From contig SUWC01000003.1 of assembly GCA_015061665.1 (NCBI GenBank), forward strand, positions 1 through 64,000: a stretch of 64,000 nt of DNA, given 5' to 3'. Positions 33,473 to 42,170 of this stretch are shown here, one piece after another. Below the pieces are notes generated by a model that saw nothing but the letters and a program-made list of their open reading frames with translations, did no database searches and was not told the origin of the DNA. This DNA comes from Lentisphaerota bacterium. Lineage in GTDB: Bacteria; Verrucomicrobiota; Kiritimatiellia; RFP12; UBA1067. Each line of letters opens with the position of its first letter. Position 1 is the first letter of the stretch. The translations under genes and the position numbers were made by a program.

Positions 33473-35602
33473 TTAGTACAGAAACAACATGTCGCGGTAC
33501 TTCGGGAGCGGCCAGCGCGCGTCGGAGACGCGCTTCTCCATTGCGTCCACCGTAGTGCGAAGCGCCTTCATGGACGAAAGTATCTCGCCTTCGGCTGCTT
33601 CCGCGCACGCGGCCCTTCCGAGCGCGTCCTCGAGTTTGCCGATCTCGTTCCTGAGCGCGTCAAGCCCGGCACCGAGTTCGACGACGTTCTCGCGCAGCGC
33701 CAAGGTTCCTGACGCGATCCCCGCCTTGCCCGCCTTGCTGAACGCCTCGAGCGACTCGAGGTACTCCGCCTTGACGGCAGGGAAGATCATCTCGGACGCG
33801 ATGTCGCGCGCGCATGCGCCTTCGATCCTGACTTTCTTCGCGTATTCCTCGAGGAAAATCTCGTGGCGGCTTTCGAGCTCGCGCTTCGTCATGACGCCGA
33901 ATTTCTCGAAGAGCGCCGCATTCTCGGGCTTTGCGAGCGCGGCGAGCGCGGAAGGCGTATCCGGCGCGTTGGGCAGTCCCCTTTTCTCGGCTTCCTTCGG
34001 CCACTCGGCCTCGTATCCGTTGCCGTTGAACACGACGCGCTTGTGGGCCTTGAGCGACGACTGAAGGACCTTCTGCAGGGTGTCGTGGAACCTGGCAGTG
34101 TGCTCGCCTGGCTTGATTGAAGCGACGAACGACTCCCCTCCAAGCTCCTTCTCCAGCTCGCACGCTATGCGGTCGACGGATTCCGCGACGATCGTGTTGA
34201 GCACGGTCATGGGACCCGAACAGCAGACGCTTGAGCCAGGCGCGCGGAACTCGAACTTATTTCCGGTGAACGCGAACGGCGACGTGCGGTTGCGGTCCGT
34301 CGCGTCCTTCGGCAGCGGCGGCAGGGTGTCCACGCCTATCTTCAGCGTGTCAGCCTTCTTTGCCTCGCCTGCGACGCCGCTCTCGATGCGGTCGACGACT
34401 TCTGCGAGCTGGTCGCCGAGGTAGATAGAGATCACTGCTGGCGGCGCTTCGTTAGCTCCGAGGCGATGGTCGTTGCCTGCGCCTGCGACGGAGGCGCGCA
34501 GGAGGTCCGCATGCTTGTCGACGGCTTCAATGACTGCGCAAAGGACCGTGAGGAAGACGGCGTTCTCGTGGGGATTGGTGCCGGGGTCGAGCAGGTTCTT
34601 GCCGCCATAGGCGACGGACCAGTTGTTGTGCTTGCCCGAGCCGTTGACCCCTGCATACGGCTTCTCGTGGAGCAGGCACTTGAGCCCGTGCTTCTCCGCT
34701 ACGCCCCTGAGCGTGTCCATGACGAGCATGTTGTGGTCCGAGGCGAGGTTGAGTTCCTCAAACTGCGGCGCAAGCTCGAACTGCGCGGGCGCGACCTCGT
34801 TGTGGCGCGTTTTCGCCGGTATGCCGAGCTTCCAGAGATCCTTCTCGACGTCGTTCATGAACGAGAGCACGCGGTCGGGGATCGTTCCGAAGTAGTGGTC
34901 TTCGAGCTGCTGGCCCTTCGCGGACGGCGCGCCGAAGAGCGTTCGGCCCGTGAGGACGAGGTCGGGACGCTTCTTCCAGTATTCCTTGTCCACGAGAAAG
35001 TACTCCTGCTCCGCGCCGAGCGTGCACGCCGAATGCGCCTCGGGGCGGCCGAACAGCTTCATGAGCCTCTTCAGCGACTTGTCCAGCGCCTGCATGGAAC
35101 GGAGAAGCGGTGTCTTCTTGTCGAGCGATTCGCCGGTGTACGCGCAGAACGCGGTAGGGATGCACAAGGTCGCGCCGTTCGAGTGGCGCTTGATGAACGC
35201 AGGGGAAGTCGGATCCCACGCCGTGTAGCCGCGCGCCTCGAAGGTGGAGCGGATGCCGCCCGACGGGAACGAGCTCGCGTCCGGCTCGCCGACGATGAGG
35301 TTCTTTCCGCTGAACTGCATGATAGGTTCGCCGTCCTTGAGCTCAAGGAACGAGTCGTGCTTTTCGGCCGTAGAGCCGGTCATGGGAAGGAACCAGTGCG
35401 TGTAGTGAGTCGCTCCGCGGTCCATCGCCCAATGGCGGATTCCATGCGCGACCTCGCCCGCGATTGACGGATCAAGCGGCTTGCCTTCCCGAATCGTCGC
35501 CTGCAGCTTCTTCGCCGTATCCTTGCTCAGATATGTCTGTATCGCCTCTTCGCCGAACACGTCGGCGCCAAAGTCTGTCGCCTTCTTTGTCTCTTCAGTC
35601 AT
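33473..35602 (-). CDS. glnA: Type III glutamine synthetase
   Basis: 709 residues, the GSIII (GlnN) length of about 700-730. Start ATG at 35602 with GGAAAGGAAAA upstream. GSIII motifs: LGAEQEYFLVDKEYW (about 205-219), PAKTRHNEVAPAQFELAP (about 265-282), HEKPYAGVNGSGKHNNWS (about 312-329) and RTSPFAFTGNKFEFRAPGSS (about 420-439). ATP-dependent ammonia assimilation in the cytosol; GSIII is typical of Bacteroidetes and other anaerobes. A sigma-54 type promoter lies about 42 nt upstream. First gene of the operon that continues with purF, carA, pyrG and carB; no repeat insertions here. Confidence 0.96.
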   Translation of the reverse strand: MTEETKKATDFGADVFGEEAIQTYLSKDTAKKLQATIREGKPLDPSIAGEVAHGIRHWAMDRGATHYTHWFLPMTGSTAEKHDSFLELKDGEPIMQFSGKNLIVGEPDASSFPSGGIRSTFEARGYTAWDPTSPAFIKRHSNGATLCIPTAFCAYTGESLDKKTPLLRSMQALDKSLKRLMKLFGRPEAHSACTLGAEQEYFLVDKEYWKKRPDLVLTGRTLFGAPSAKGQQLEDHYFGTIPDRVLSFMNDVEKDLWKLGIPAKTRHNEVAPAQFELAPQFEELNLASDHNMLVMDTLRGVAEKHGLKCLLHEKPYAGVNGSGKHNNWSVAYGGKNLLDPGTNPHENAVFLTVLCAVIEAVDKHADLLRASVAGAGNDHRLGANEAPPAVISIYLGDQLAEVVDRIESGVAGEAKKADTLKIGVDTLPPLPKDATDRNRTSPFAFTGNKFEFRAPGSSVCCSGPMTVLNTIVAESVDRIACELEKELGGESFVASIKPGEHTARFHDTLQKVLQSSLKAHKRVVFNGNGYEAEWPKEAEKRGLPNAPDTPSALAALAKPENAALFEKFGVMTKRELESRHEIFLEEYAKKVRIEGACARDIASEMIFPAVKAEYLESLEAFSKAGKAGIASGTLALRENVVELGAGLDALRNEIGKLEDALGRAACAEAAEGEILSSMKALRTTVDAMEKRVSDARWPLPKYRDMLFLY

Positions 35603-35643
35603 TGTCGCGTTTTCCTTTCCGGGGCTTTCCCCGCAGAGCATGT

Positions 35644-35659
35644 AGCACACTCCGTGCCA
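35644..35659 (-). promoter_or_regulatory. Sigma-54 promoter of glnA
   Basis: On the minus strand TGGCACGGAGTGTGCT: -24 GG and -12 GC separated by 10 nt as required. Predicted start near 35632, giving a 30-nt leader with a ribosome site. Confidence 0.8.
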
Positions 35660-35744
35660 AAGGCGTCCAAACGCAGCTTCAACGGAAATATATCGTTTTC
35701 TCCACCCCATCCTGACATTTTTTTGTCGAAAAGCAGGCAGTTCG

Positions 35745-35759
35745 TTACAAAAATTGTAA
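35745..35759. promoter_or_regulatory. Candidate enhancer/operator TTACAAAAATTGTAA
   Basis: A 15-bp near-perfect dyad 86 nt upstream of the glnA -24 element. An almost identical dyad (TTACAAAAACTGTAA) precedes the gltD sigma-54 promoter. Could be the binding site of the enhancer-binding activator or another nitrogen regulator. Confidence 0.4.
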
Positions 35760-35760
35760 T

Positions 35761-35776
35761 TGGCTGGTGGGATGCT
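35761..35776 (+). promoter_or_regulatory. Weak sigma-54-like site before the GCS2-like operon
   Basis: TGGCTGGTGGGATGCT has correct GG/GC spacing but departs from TGGCAC. It directs rightward transcription, with a leader of about 120 nt that includes a CCCCGCTCC/GGAGCGGGG hairpin (35859-35890) just before the gene. Confidence 0.3.
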
Positions 35777-35905
35777 GCCATAGACTCAAGCTATGGTTCG
35801 TCGAGCATGTTTCCGATTACCACTTCACCCGCCGGATTTGCGATAATGTCTGTGTTGTCCCCGCTCCACAAATCCCCACCCGGAGCGGGGCAACCTAACT
35901 GAACC

Positions 35906-37300
35906 ATGAGAGAAGAAAATACCATAGTTTCGGCCGCGCTCGACGCGCGCTTCTTCGCTCCTCTGCGGCGAGGGCGCACGCGGCGCGTTGGCGTCGAACT
36001 CGAGTTTCCGGTCTGGAATCTCGCGTCCGGAAGAGCAACCGACTTCGCCGCCGTTCACGAGGCGACCGGGGACTTCCTCTCTCGTTTTCCGTTTTCCGAT
36101 CAGGTACGTGACGACCAGGGTGCCATATATCGCGCGACCGATCCGGCGACACGCGACGAGCTTTCCTTCGACTGCTCCTACAACACGCTGGAACTGTCGT
36201 TCGGTCCAGACGAGGACATAACCGCAACTCGCCGCCGCTTCATCGCCTACTACGCCGCGCTTCAGGAGGCGCTCGGACGCCACGGGCACGCCCTGACGGG
36301 AATGGGCATCAATCCGCGCTGGCGCGAGAACCGCCCCGAGCCGATCGGGAACGGACGATACAGAATGCTCCTCCACCACCTCAAGTCCTACTCCAAGTAC
36401 GGCGGCTCGCCGCAGTTCCACGACCATCCCGACTTCGGCCTCTTTTCCTGCTCTTCGCAGACACAGGTGGACGCGGACGAGGAGACGGTCGTCGCGACGA
36501 TAAACGCCTTCAACCTCCTGGAGCCGTTTAAGGCGGTCCTCTTCGCGAACTCTCCCTTCGGACAGCGGCACGAGACGCTTTGCGGACGCGACAGCCTGTG
36601 GAGCAGGAGCCTCCACGGACTCAACCCGCACAACTGCGGCATGTACGGCGTCACGATACGCTCGCTTTCAGACATCCTCGGCTATCTCGAGTCGACGAGC
36701 ATCTACTGCGTCGAGCGCGGCGAAAAATACATCAACTTCCCGCCCGTTCCGCTGCGCGACTACCTCCGTCTCGGCGGCTTCTCCGGGGAGTACTGGGACG
36801 CTGCGGCGAATGTGCACCTTCCGTGCATCGTGCGTCCGCAGCCCTCGGACGTCGCCTGGCTGCGTCCGTTCAAGTTCGAGGACCTCACCCAGCGAGGTAC
36901 AGTTGAGTTCCGTTCAGTCTGCGAGCAGCCCGTCCGCGAGGCGTTCGCATCCGCCGCGTTCCACGCCGGACTCGCCGAGCGCGTCGACGAGCTTCTCGCG
37001 CTGCTGTCCGAGGACACGGTCCTATACGGACACGGCTACGGCGCGACGGAGCTGCGAGGAATGATGATATGCCGAGCCTGGCCGTCGTTCGTCGACCGCG
37101 CGGACCTCACGGCGCAGCTTCATCGCATCCTAGATATCGCCGAAAATGGACTCGCGCTCCGTGGATTCGGCGAAGAGCCGCTTCTCGCCCCGCTGCGCGA
37201 GCGAGCCGATACGCTCGCAAGCCCCGCGAGGGAGCATCTCTCCCGACTCGAGCGCGGCGAATCGCTCGACTCGATCGCAGTGGATTACGGCAGTCTGTAG
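35906..37300 (+). CDS. GCS2-like carboxylate-amine ligase (glutamate--cysteine ligase family)
   Basis: 464 residues. GCS-type fold: VGVELEFPVWN at about 28-38 (acidic metal-binding residues), FDCSYNTLELSFGP (about 89-102), GMGINPRWRENRP, and CSSQTQVDADEETV (about 185-198). The reaction joins an amino acid to the gamma-carboxylate of glutamate or a similar acceptor through an acyl phosphate. A second, different GCS homologue follows 11 nt later, so the two probably perform successive or alternative ligations. Substrate unknown. Confidence 0.75.
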   Translation: MREENTIVSAALDARFFAPLRRGRTRRVGVELEFPVWNLASGRATDFAAVHEATGDFLSRFPFSDQVRDDQGAIYRATDPATRDELSFDCSYNTLELSFGPDEDITATRRRFIAYYAALQEALGRHGHALTGMGINPRWRENRPEPIGNGRYRMLLHHLKSYSKYGGSPQFHDHPDFGLFSCSSQTQVDADEETVVATINAFNLLEPFKAVLFANSPFGQRHETLCGRDSLWSRSLHGLNPHNCGMYGVTIRSLSDILGYLESTSIYCVERGEKYINFPPVPLRDYLRLGGFSGEYWDAAANVHLPCIVRPQPSDVAWLRPFKFEDLTQRGTVEFRSVCEQPVREAFASAAFHAGLAERVDELLALLSEDTVLYGHGYGATELRGMMICRAWPSFVDRADLTAQLHRILDIAENGLALRGFGEEPLLAPLRERADTLASPAREHLSRLERGESLDSIAVDYGSL

Positions 37301-37311
37301 GAGGCACCGCC

Positions 37312-38565
37312 ATGATAGACGTCAGACTTCCAGAGTTGCGGGCGTACGCGTTCGAGGGTAACTTCGGTCTCGAACGCGAGGCGCTGCGCGTGACGGGCGA
37401 GGGACGGATGGCGCACACGCCGCATCCGTTCTCCGCCGACCATCCGCGCATCGTCCGCGACTTCTGCGAGAACCAGACGGAGATCAACACGCGCGTCTGG
37501 CCGAGCGCAGAGGAGGCTGTGACGGAGCTTGAGGTGCTGAACGCGGACATGCTTCGGGAGATCGCCGCGAAGAACGGAGAGCTTCTGTGGCCGTTTTCGA
37601 ATCCTCCTCCGCTCGGAGGCATTGAAGACGTCGTGCCCGCGAAGTTCACCGGACCGCTCGTCGGGAAGTCGGCGTATCGCGACTACCTTGCGGCGAAGTA
37701 CGGACGCTACCTGATGACGTACTGCGGAATCCACGTCAACTTCTCCTTTGGCAAGCGCCTTCTCGCCGCGTCAGGTGTGGACAGAAACGCGCTTTATCTC
37801 CATGTCGCGTCCGAAGCGGTCGTCTGGGGTTGGATCGTCGTCGCCCTCACCGCGGCGAGTCCGGTTGCGGATTCGTCTCTGTTCCTTCTTGGCGGCGGAG
37901 GCGGCGATGTCTTCTCCGGCTTTGCGTCGCTGCGCTGCGGCGATCTCGGATACTGGAACCACTTTGCTCCTGTATACGACTACTCGGACGTAAAGGCATA
38001 CGCCGACGCGATACGCGAATATGTTCGCCGAGGACTCATAGCCGCGCCGAGCGAACTTTACTATCCCGTGCGCCTCAAGCCGCGCGGCGCGAACAGACTC
38101 GAGACCCTGGAGGCGGAGGGAATCGATCACCTGGAGCTCAGATGCGTAGACCTGAATCCTCTTGCGCACGGACTCGTCGACGCGCGCGACATAAGGTTCG
38201 TTCAGCTCTTTCTCCTGTGGTGCGCGGCGCGTCCGCAGGCGCGGCTCACCGAGTTCGTGCAGGTCCAGTCCGTGCGCAACTTCAAGAACGCCGCGCGCTA
38301 CGACCTCGACCTCGCGAGCATCACGCTTCCCGACGGCGCGTCCGCGTCCGTCCGCGACACGGGGCTCAGGCTGCTCGACTCGATGGGCCGGTTCTTCGCG
38401 GACTTCCCGCGCAGCGAGGCGGCGGAGATAATTGCGTTCGAGCGCAGGAAGCTGGAGCACCCCAAAAGTCGCTACGCGGCGCAGGTCCTTGAGCGCTTCG
38501 GAGGAACGTATGCGGAAAAAGGGCTGGCGCTCGCCCGGAAGCTGACGGAGGACGCCAATGTGTGA
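37312..38565 (+). CDS. GshA-like glutamate--cysteine ligase
   Basis: 417 residues from the ATG at 37312 (TAGGAGGCACCGCC ribosome site directly after the previous stop). GshA-family features: FEGNFGLEREALRVTGEGRM (about 14-33), DFCENQTEINTRVW (about 49-62), YCGIHVNFSFG (about 141-151), and YYPVRLKPRG and LELRCVDLNPLAHG near 265-290. Similar to the ligase module of bifunctional GshF, but without the ATP-grasp glutathione synthetase half. It overlaps the following amidotransferase gene by 8 nt. Gamma-glutamylcysteine formation is the conservative prediction. Confidence 0.8.
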   Translation: MIDVRLPELRAYAFEGNFGLEREALRVTGEGRMAHTPHPFSADHPRIVRDFCENQTEINTRVWPSAEEAVTELEVLNADMLREIAAKNGELLWPFSNPPPLGGIEDVVPAKFTGPLVGKSAYRDYLAAKYGRYLMTYCGIHVNFSFGKRLLAASGVDRNALYLHVASEAVVWGWIVVALTAASPVADSSLFLLGGGGGDVFSGFASLRCGDLGYWNHFAPVYDYSDVKAYADAIREYVRRGLIAAPSELYYPVRLKPRGANRLETLEAEGIDHLELRCVDLNPLAHGLVDARDIRFVQLFLLWCAARPQARLTEFVQVQSVRNFKNAARYDLDLASITLPDGASASVRDTGLRLLDSMGRFFADFPRSEAAEIIAFERRKLEHPKSRYAAQVLERFGGTYAEKGLALARKLTEDANV

Positions 38566-39334
38566 GCTTCTTGGGTTTTCATCGCGTCGGCGCAGAAACG
38601 CCACGCCACTCCTGCGGGAGTTCTTCTCGCACGCCGAGCGGCATCCGCACGGATGGGGCCTCGCGCGCTTCGAGAACGCGTCCGCTCCGCAGATCGAGAA
38701 GGAGCCGGTGAAGGCGACCGAGAGCGAGACTCTGCAGCAAATTCTAAACGAAGGCGTTGAGGCGCAAACGCTACTCGGGCACATTCGCCTCGCGACGGTC
38801 GGGACGATAGAATACGCGAACTGCCATCCGTTCTCAGAGGCGGACAACTACGGACGAGTCTGGACGCTCGTCCACAACGGGACTATTTTCTCGGGCGCGG
38901 CGCTCAACGGATATCTTGGCGTACAGTTCGGCGAGACGGACTCGGAGCGCGTCCTTCTCCACTTCATCGCGCGCGTCAACCGCCAGCAGATCAGGCTGGG
39001 GCGTCCGCTCGACGAAAAAGAGCGCTTCGACGTCCTAGCCTCCGCAATAGCCGCGCTCGCGAAGGGAAACAAGCTCAACCTGCTGATATTCGACGGTGAG
39101 GTGATGTATGCGCACACAAACTACAAGGGGGCGCTTCATTTCCTGAAGGACGAAGACTCGATTGCTTTTTCCACGCAGCCGCTTTCCGACGGCGAATGGC
39201 ATCCGGTGCCGTTCACCTGCCTCGTCGCGACGAAGGACGGGAGTGTCATCCGAGAAAGCGCGCCGCACGGAAACGAGTACATACACAATCCCGAAGACTA
39301 TCAGATGGTATACATGAACTACTCGAGGCTGTAG
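38558..39334 (+). CDS. Class II glutamine amidotransferase-like amidase (YafJ/EgtC type)
   Basis: 258 residues. Begins MCELLGFSS with Cys2 as the Ntn nucleophile; HGWGLARF (about 30-37), GHIRLATVG (about 72-80), NCHPF and LVHNGTI (about 106-112) are the class II glutaminase residues. EgtC homologues cleave gamma-glutamyl amides in ergothioneine synthesis; together with two GCS-type ligases this suggests make-and-trim chemistry on a gamma-glutamyl metabolite. Start overlaps the upstream ligase stop by 8 nt. Confidence 0.8.
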   Translation: MCELLGFSSRRRRNATPLLREFFSHAERHPHGWGLARFENASAPQIEKEPVKATESETLQQILNEGVEAQTLLGHIRLATVGTIEYANCHPFSEADNYGRVWTLVHNGTIFSGAALNGYLGVQFGETDSERVLLHFIARVNRQQIRLGRPLDEKERFDVLASAIAALAKGNKLNLLIFDGEVMYAHTNYKGALHFLKDEDSIAFSTQPLSDGEWHPVPFTCLVATKDGSVIRESAPHGNEYIHNPEDYQMVYMNYSRL

Positions 39335-39444
39335 TGCCATATACCGAGCATTCGCCGCGTAAGATTACATTCTCTGAAAATCTTGTGTCACTTACGAACG
39401 CGCAAATGTAAGATGCGACGTACCATCAGTGCGATTAAACCTTT

Positions 39445-39460
39445 TGGCACAGTTTTTGCT
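39445..39460 (+). promoter_or_regulatory. Sigma-54 promoter of glnB-amtB
   Basis: TGGCACAGTTTTTGCT matches the consensus TGGCAC-N5-TTGCT exactly. The predicted start (near 39471) leaves only a few nucleotides before the glnB ATG at 39475. Confidence 0.9.
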
Positions 39461-39474
39461 AAGTGATGGGCATC

Positions 39475-39816
39475 ATGAAACTCATCATAGCATACATTCA
39501 GCCCGAACGACTCAACGCCGTCAAGCAGGCGCTGTGCACTCGGGAAATATACAAGATGTCCGTCACGAACGCACTTGGGTGCGGACAGCAGGGCGGCTAC
39601 CTTCACATGTACCGCGGCGCCGTCGAGGAGGTGACGCTCCACAAGAAGATGCGCCTTGCGATCGGCGTGAACGACGAATACGTCGACAAGACGATCGAGG
39701 CCATAGTGGAAGGCGCTCGCACCGGCGAGATCGGCGACGGAAAGATATTCGTCCTGCCGATGGACGAGTGCGTGCGCATTCGAACCGGCGAGCGCGGCCC
39801 GGCGGGGATAGGGTAA
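39475..39816 (+). CDS. glnB: PII nitrogen regulatory protein
   Basis: 113 residues from ATG 39475, chosen because the sigma-54 start site falls just upstream; in-frame starts at 39463/39466 would precede the transcript. PII features: [13 protein letters not shown], the T-loop region [19 protein letters not shown] and the C-terminal signature [16 protein letters not shown] and RIRTGERG. The uridylylated Tyr51 of E. coli is replaced (YRGAVEE), so control is probably by effector binding alone. It regulates AmtB, encoded 100 nt downstream in the same transcript. Confidence 0.93.
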   Translation: MKLIIAYIQPERLNAVKQALCTREIYKMSVTNALGCGQQGGYLHMYRGAVEEVTLHKKMRLAIGVNDEYVDKTIEAIVEGARTGEIGDGKIFVLPMDECVRIRTGERGPAGIG

Positions 39817-39832
39817 ACAACAGAGAGTCTTA

Positions 39833-39893
39833 GACAGGATTCACAGGATTTACAAGATTTTAGGACAATCCTGTTAATCATGTAAATCCTGTC
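39833..39893. repeat. GACAGGATT hairpin element between glnB and amtB (copy 8)
   Basis: 61 nt: GACAGGATTCACAGGATT ... CATGTAAATCCTGTC. Intergenic, 17 nt after the glnB stop and 23 nt before amtB. As an mRNA hairpin it could stabilise or attenuate the glnB-amtB message. Confidence 0.9.
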
Positions 39894-39915
39894 AAAAAGA
39901 AGAAAGAACGAAAAC

Positions 39916-41211
39916 ATGGAACCTGAAATAACCACAGCAGCAGTCCAAACCAACCTCAACGTCGTCTGGACGCTTATCGCGGCAATACTTGTATTCACGA
40001 TGCAAGCGGGCTTTGCGCTCGTCGAGACGGGCTTCACCCGCGCCAAGAACGCTGCGAACATCATGATGAAGAACCTGATGGACTTCGCTGCGGGCTCGCT
40101 CGCGTTCTACATCCTTGGCGCGGCGCTGATGTTCGGCGCAACTAAGGCGGCGGGATGGCTTGGATGGGGCGGACTCGGCATGCCGTCGCTCGCCAACGGC
40201 GAAGGCGTCTGGGACTGGACGTTCCTCTTCTTCCAGACTATGTTCGCCGCCACGGCCGCGACGATTGTCTCGGGTGCGGTCGCAGAGCGAATCGAGTTCA
40301 AGAGCTACCTCATCTACTCGGTCATCATCTCGGCCATAGTCTATCCGATCAGCGGACACTGGATGTGGGGCTCGCTCGCGGGCGAGGCGTCGCAGGGCTG
40401 GATCGAGGCGCTCGGCTTCCACGACTTCGCCGGCTCGACCGTCGTCCACTCGGTCGGCGGTTGGATTGCGTTAGCGGGCGCGATCGCGCTCGGTCCGCGC
40501 ATCGGCAAGTACCGCCACGACGGCAAGGCGAATCCGATCCCGGGGCACTCACTCGTCCTTGGAACGCTCGGCGTATTCCTTCTCTGGATCGGATGGTTCG
40601 GCTTCAACCCCGGCAGCTACACCCAGGGCATCGGCTCCATCGGACGCGTCGCGATGACGACAAACCTCGCCGCCTGCGCCGGCACGATATCCGCGCTCGT
40701 CACCGCTTGGGTCATCATGGGCAAGCCCGACCTCACGATGGCGCTCAACGGCTCGCTCGCGGGGCTCGTCGCGATCACCGCTCCGTGCGACCTCGTGACG
40801 GCCAACGCCGCGATCGTCATCGGATTCGTCGGCGGCATATTCGCAGTCCTCTCGGTATTCGCGCTCGACAAGATGCACATCGACGATCCCGTCGGCGCCG
40901 TGTCGGTCCACTGCGTGAACGGCGTGTGGGGCACGCTCGCCGTCGGACTCTTCGCCGCGCCGTCAGCGGCGGGATACGGCAACGAGCTCGTCGGACTCTT
41001 CTACGGCGGCGGCTTCAAGTTCCTCGGCGTGCAGCTCCTCGGCGCGGGCGTCACCGCGGCCTGGGCGTTCGGCACGGGCGCGGCGATATTCTTCGCGCTG
41101 AAGAAGCTCGGCATCCTCCGCGTCAGCGCCACGACGGAACTGAAGGGACTCGACATCACCGAGCATGGACAGGACGCCTACGCCTCATTCCAGTTCTTCT
41201 CGAACACGTGA
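39916..41211 (+). CDS. amtB: Ammonium transporter
   Basis: 431 residues, about 11 membrane helices. Typical motifs: AGFALVETGFTRAKNAANIMMKN (in part, about 31-50), the first pore His in GSTVVHSVGG (about 173-182), GTLGVFLLWIGWFGFNPGS (about 217-235) and the second His segment AVSVHCVNGVWGTLAVGLF. Inner membrane ammonium uptake. It lies downstream of glnB, the usual PII pairing. Ribosome site AAGAAAG is weak. Confidence 0.97.
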   Translation: MEPEITTAAVQTNLNVVWTLIAAILVFTMQAGFALVETGFTRAKNAANIMMKNLMDFAAGSLAFYILGAALMFGATKAAGWLGWGGLGMPSLANGEGVWDWTFLFFQTMFAATAATIVSGAVAERIEFKSYLIYSVIISAIVYPISGHWMWGSLAGEASQGWIEALGFHDFAGSTVVHSVGGWIALAGAIALGPRIGKYRHDGKANPIPGHSLVLGTLGVFLLWIGWFGFNPGSYTQGIGSIGRVAMTTNLAACAGTISALVTAWVIMGKPDLTMALNGSLAGLVAITAPCDLVTANAAIVIGFVGGIFAVLSVFALDKMHIDDPVGAVSVHCVNGVWGTLAVGLFAAPSAAGYGNELVGLFYGGGFKFLGVQLLGAGVTAAWAFGTGAAIFFALKKLGILRVSATTELKGLDITEHGQDAYASFQFFSNT

Positions 41212-41257
41212 TGAAACTCCGTCATTCCAAATAGCACCTGTAAACATTAATCGCAAA

Positions 41258-42064
41258 ATGAAAATAACCACAGCATCAATGGCCGCCGTCTCGCTCGCGC
41301 TATGCGCGGGCGCAGCGGAGACAAACGAACTCACAAGCGCCGAGTCGTCCGGCGGATTCAAGGCCTCCGCAACAGTCGACTTCGTAAGCGACGCCATGTG
41401 GCGCGGCATAATATACAACGACAACCCCGTCTGGCAGCCGTCCGCCACGATCGCCTACGACGCCGAGGAGCTCGGAACCGTCTCGGTCAATGTCTGGGCA
41501 AGCCTCGATCTGACGCACAAGCGCGGAACGATGAACAAGTCGCGCAGGTCCTGCGGACTGCAGGAGATCGACTACACGCTCTCCTACGCGAACAAGATTG
41601 GGCCCGTCGGCGTTGAAGCCGGACACATCTGGTACACGTTCCCGAACGACAACGGAGCATCCGACCAAGACCTCTACGCGACCGTCTCGTTCGACAACCC
41701 GGTGGCGACGCCATACGCGTCAGTCTACTGGAACTACTCGGACTCGTGCGGCAACGACACGTCCGCGGTATACTTCGACTTCGGCCTGTCGCGCGACTTC
41801 GAGCTGACCGAGGAGCTGACGCTCACGCCAAAGGCGACGCTTGGGTTCGGAGACCACGCGTACACCAACTCCAAGGGCGGGTCGGAGCTCACCGACCAGA
41901 CGCTCGGCGTTGCCGCAAGCTACGCTATCACGGAAAACCTATCTGTCGGCGCGCAGGTCAACTACACGTGGACACCTTCGCACACCCTCCGCAAGGAAGG
42001 ATACATGGGCGAAGGCAAGGACCAGATCCTGTGGGGCGGTGTAAGCGTCTCAGTTGAGTTCTGA
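41258..42064 (+). CDS. Outer-membrane barrel protein, TorF/Gcw_chp-like, in the amtB operon
   Basis: 268 residues from ATG 41258, signal peptide to about residue 20 (ASMAAVSLALCAGAA). The mature part has alternating hydrophobic strands and ends in a terminal Phe (GVSVSVEF), the outer-membrane insertion signal. The early segment KASATVDFVSDAMWRGI resembles TorF-family putative porins. It follows amtB by 46 nt, so it could be an ammonium or amino-acid porin; the substrate is inferred from context only. Confidence 0.75.
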   Translation: MKITTASMAAVSLALCAGAAETNELTSAESSGGFKASATVDFVSDAMWRGIIYNDNPVWQPSATIAYDAEELGTVSVNVWASLDLTHKRGTMNKSRRSCGLQEIDYTLSYANKIGPVGVEAGHIWYTFPNDNGASDQDLYATVSFDNPVATPYASVYWNYSDSCGNDTSAVYFDFGLSRDFELTEELTLTPKATLGFGDHAYTNSKGGSELTDQTLGVAASYAITENLSVGAQVNYTWTPSHTLRKEGYMGEGKDQILWGGVSVSVEF

Positions 42065-42086
42065 CGCAGCCTTGAAACCAAATCTT

Positions 42087-42128
42087 GCCTGCGGCGGCGG
42101 TTTTCGTATTTGCACCGCCGCCGCAGGC
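42087..42128. terminator. Bidirectional terminator
   Basis: Perfect 15-bp stem GCCTGCGGCGGCGGT / ACCGCCGCCGCAGGC (42087-42101, 42114-42128) with a 12-nt loop between convergent genes (barrel protein and exporter). Confidence 0.8.
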
Positions 42129-42170
42129 TCTTACCTATATCTGGGCCGCGTTAAAAAGCGACGTAAGCGT

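Noticed and set aside
35859..35890. CCCCGCTCC/GGAGCGGGG hairpin before the GCS2-like gene as a riboswitch.
   Set aside because: A single stem-loop with no resemblance to glutamine or other known riboswitch cores.
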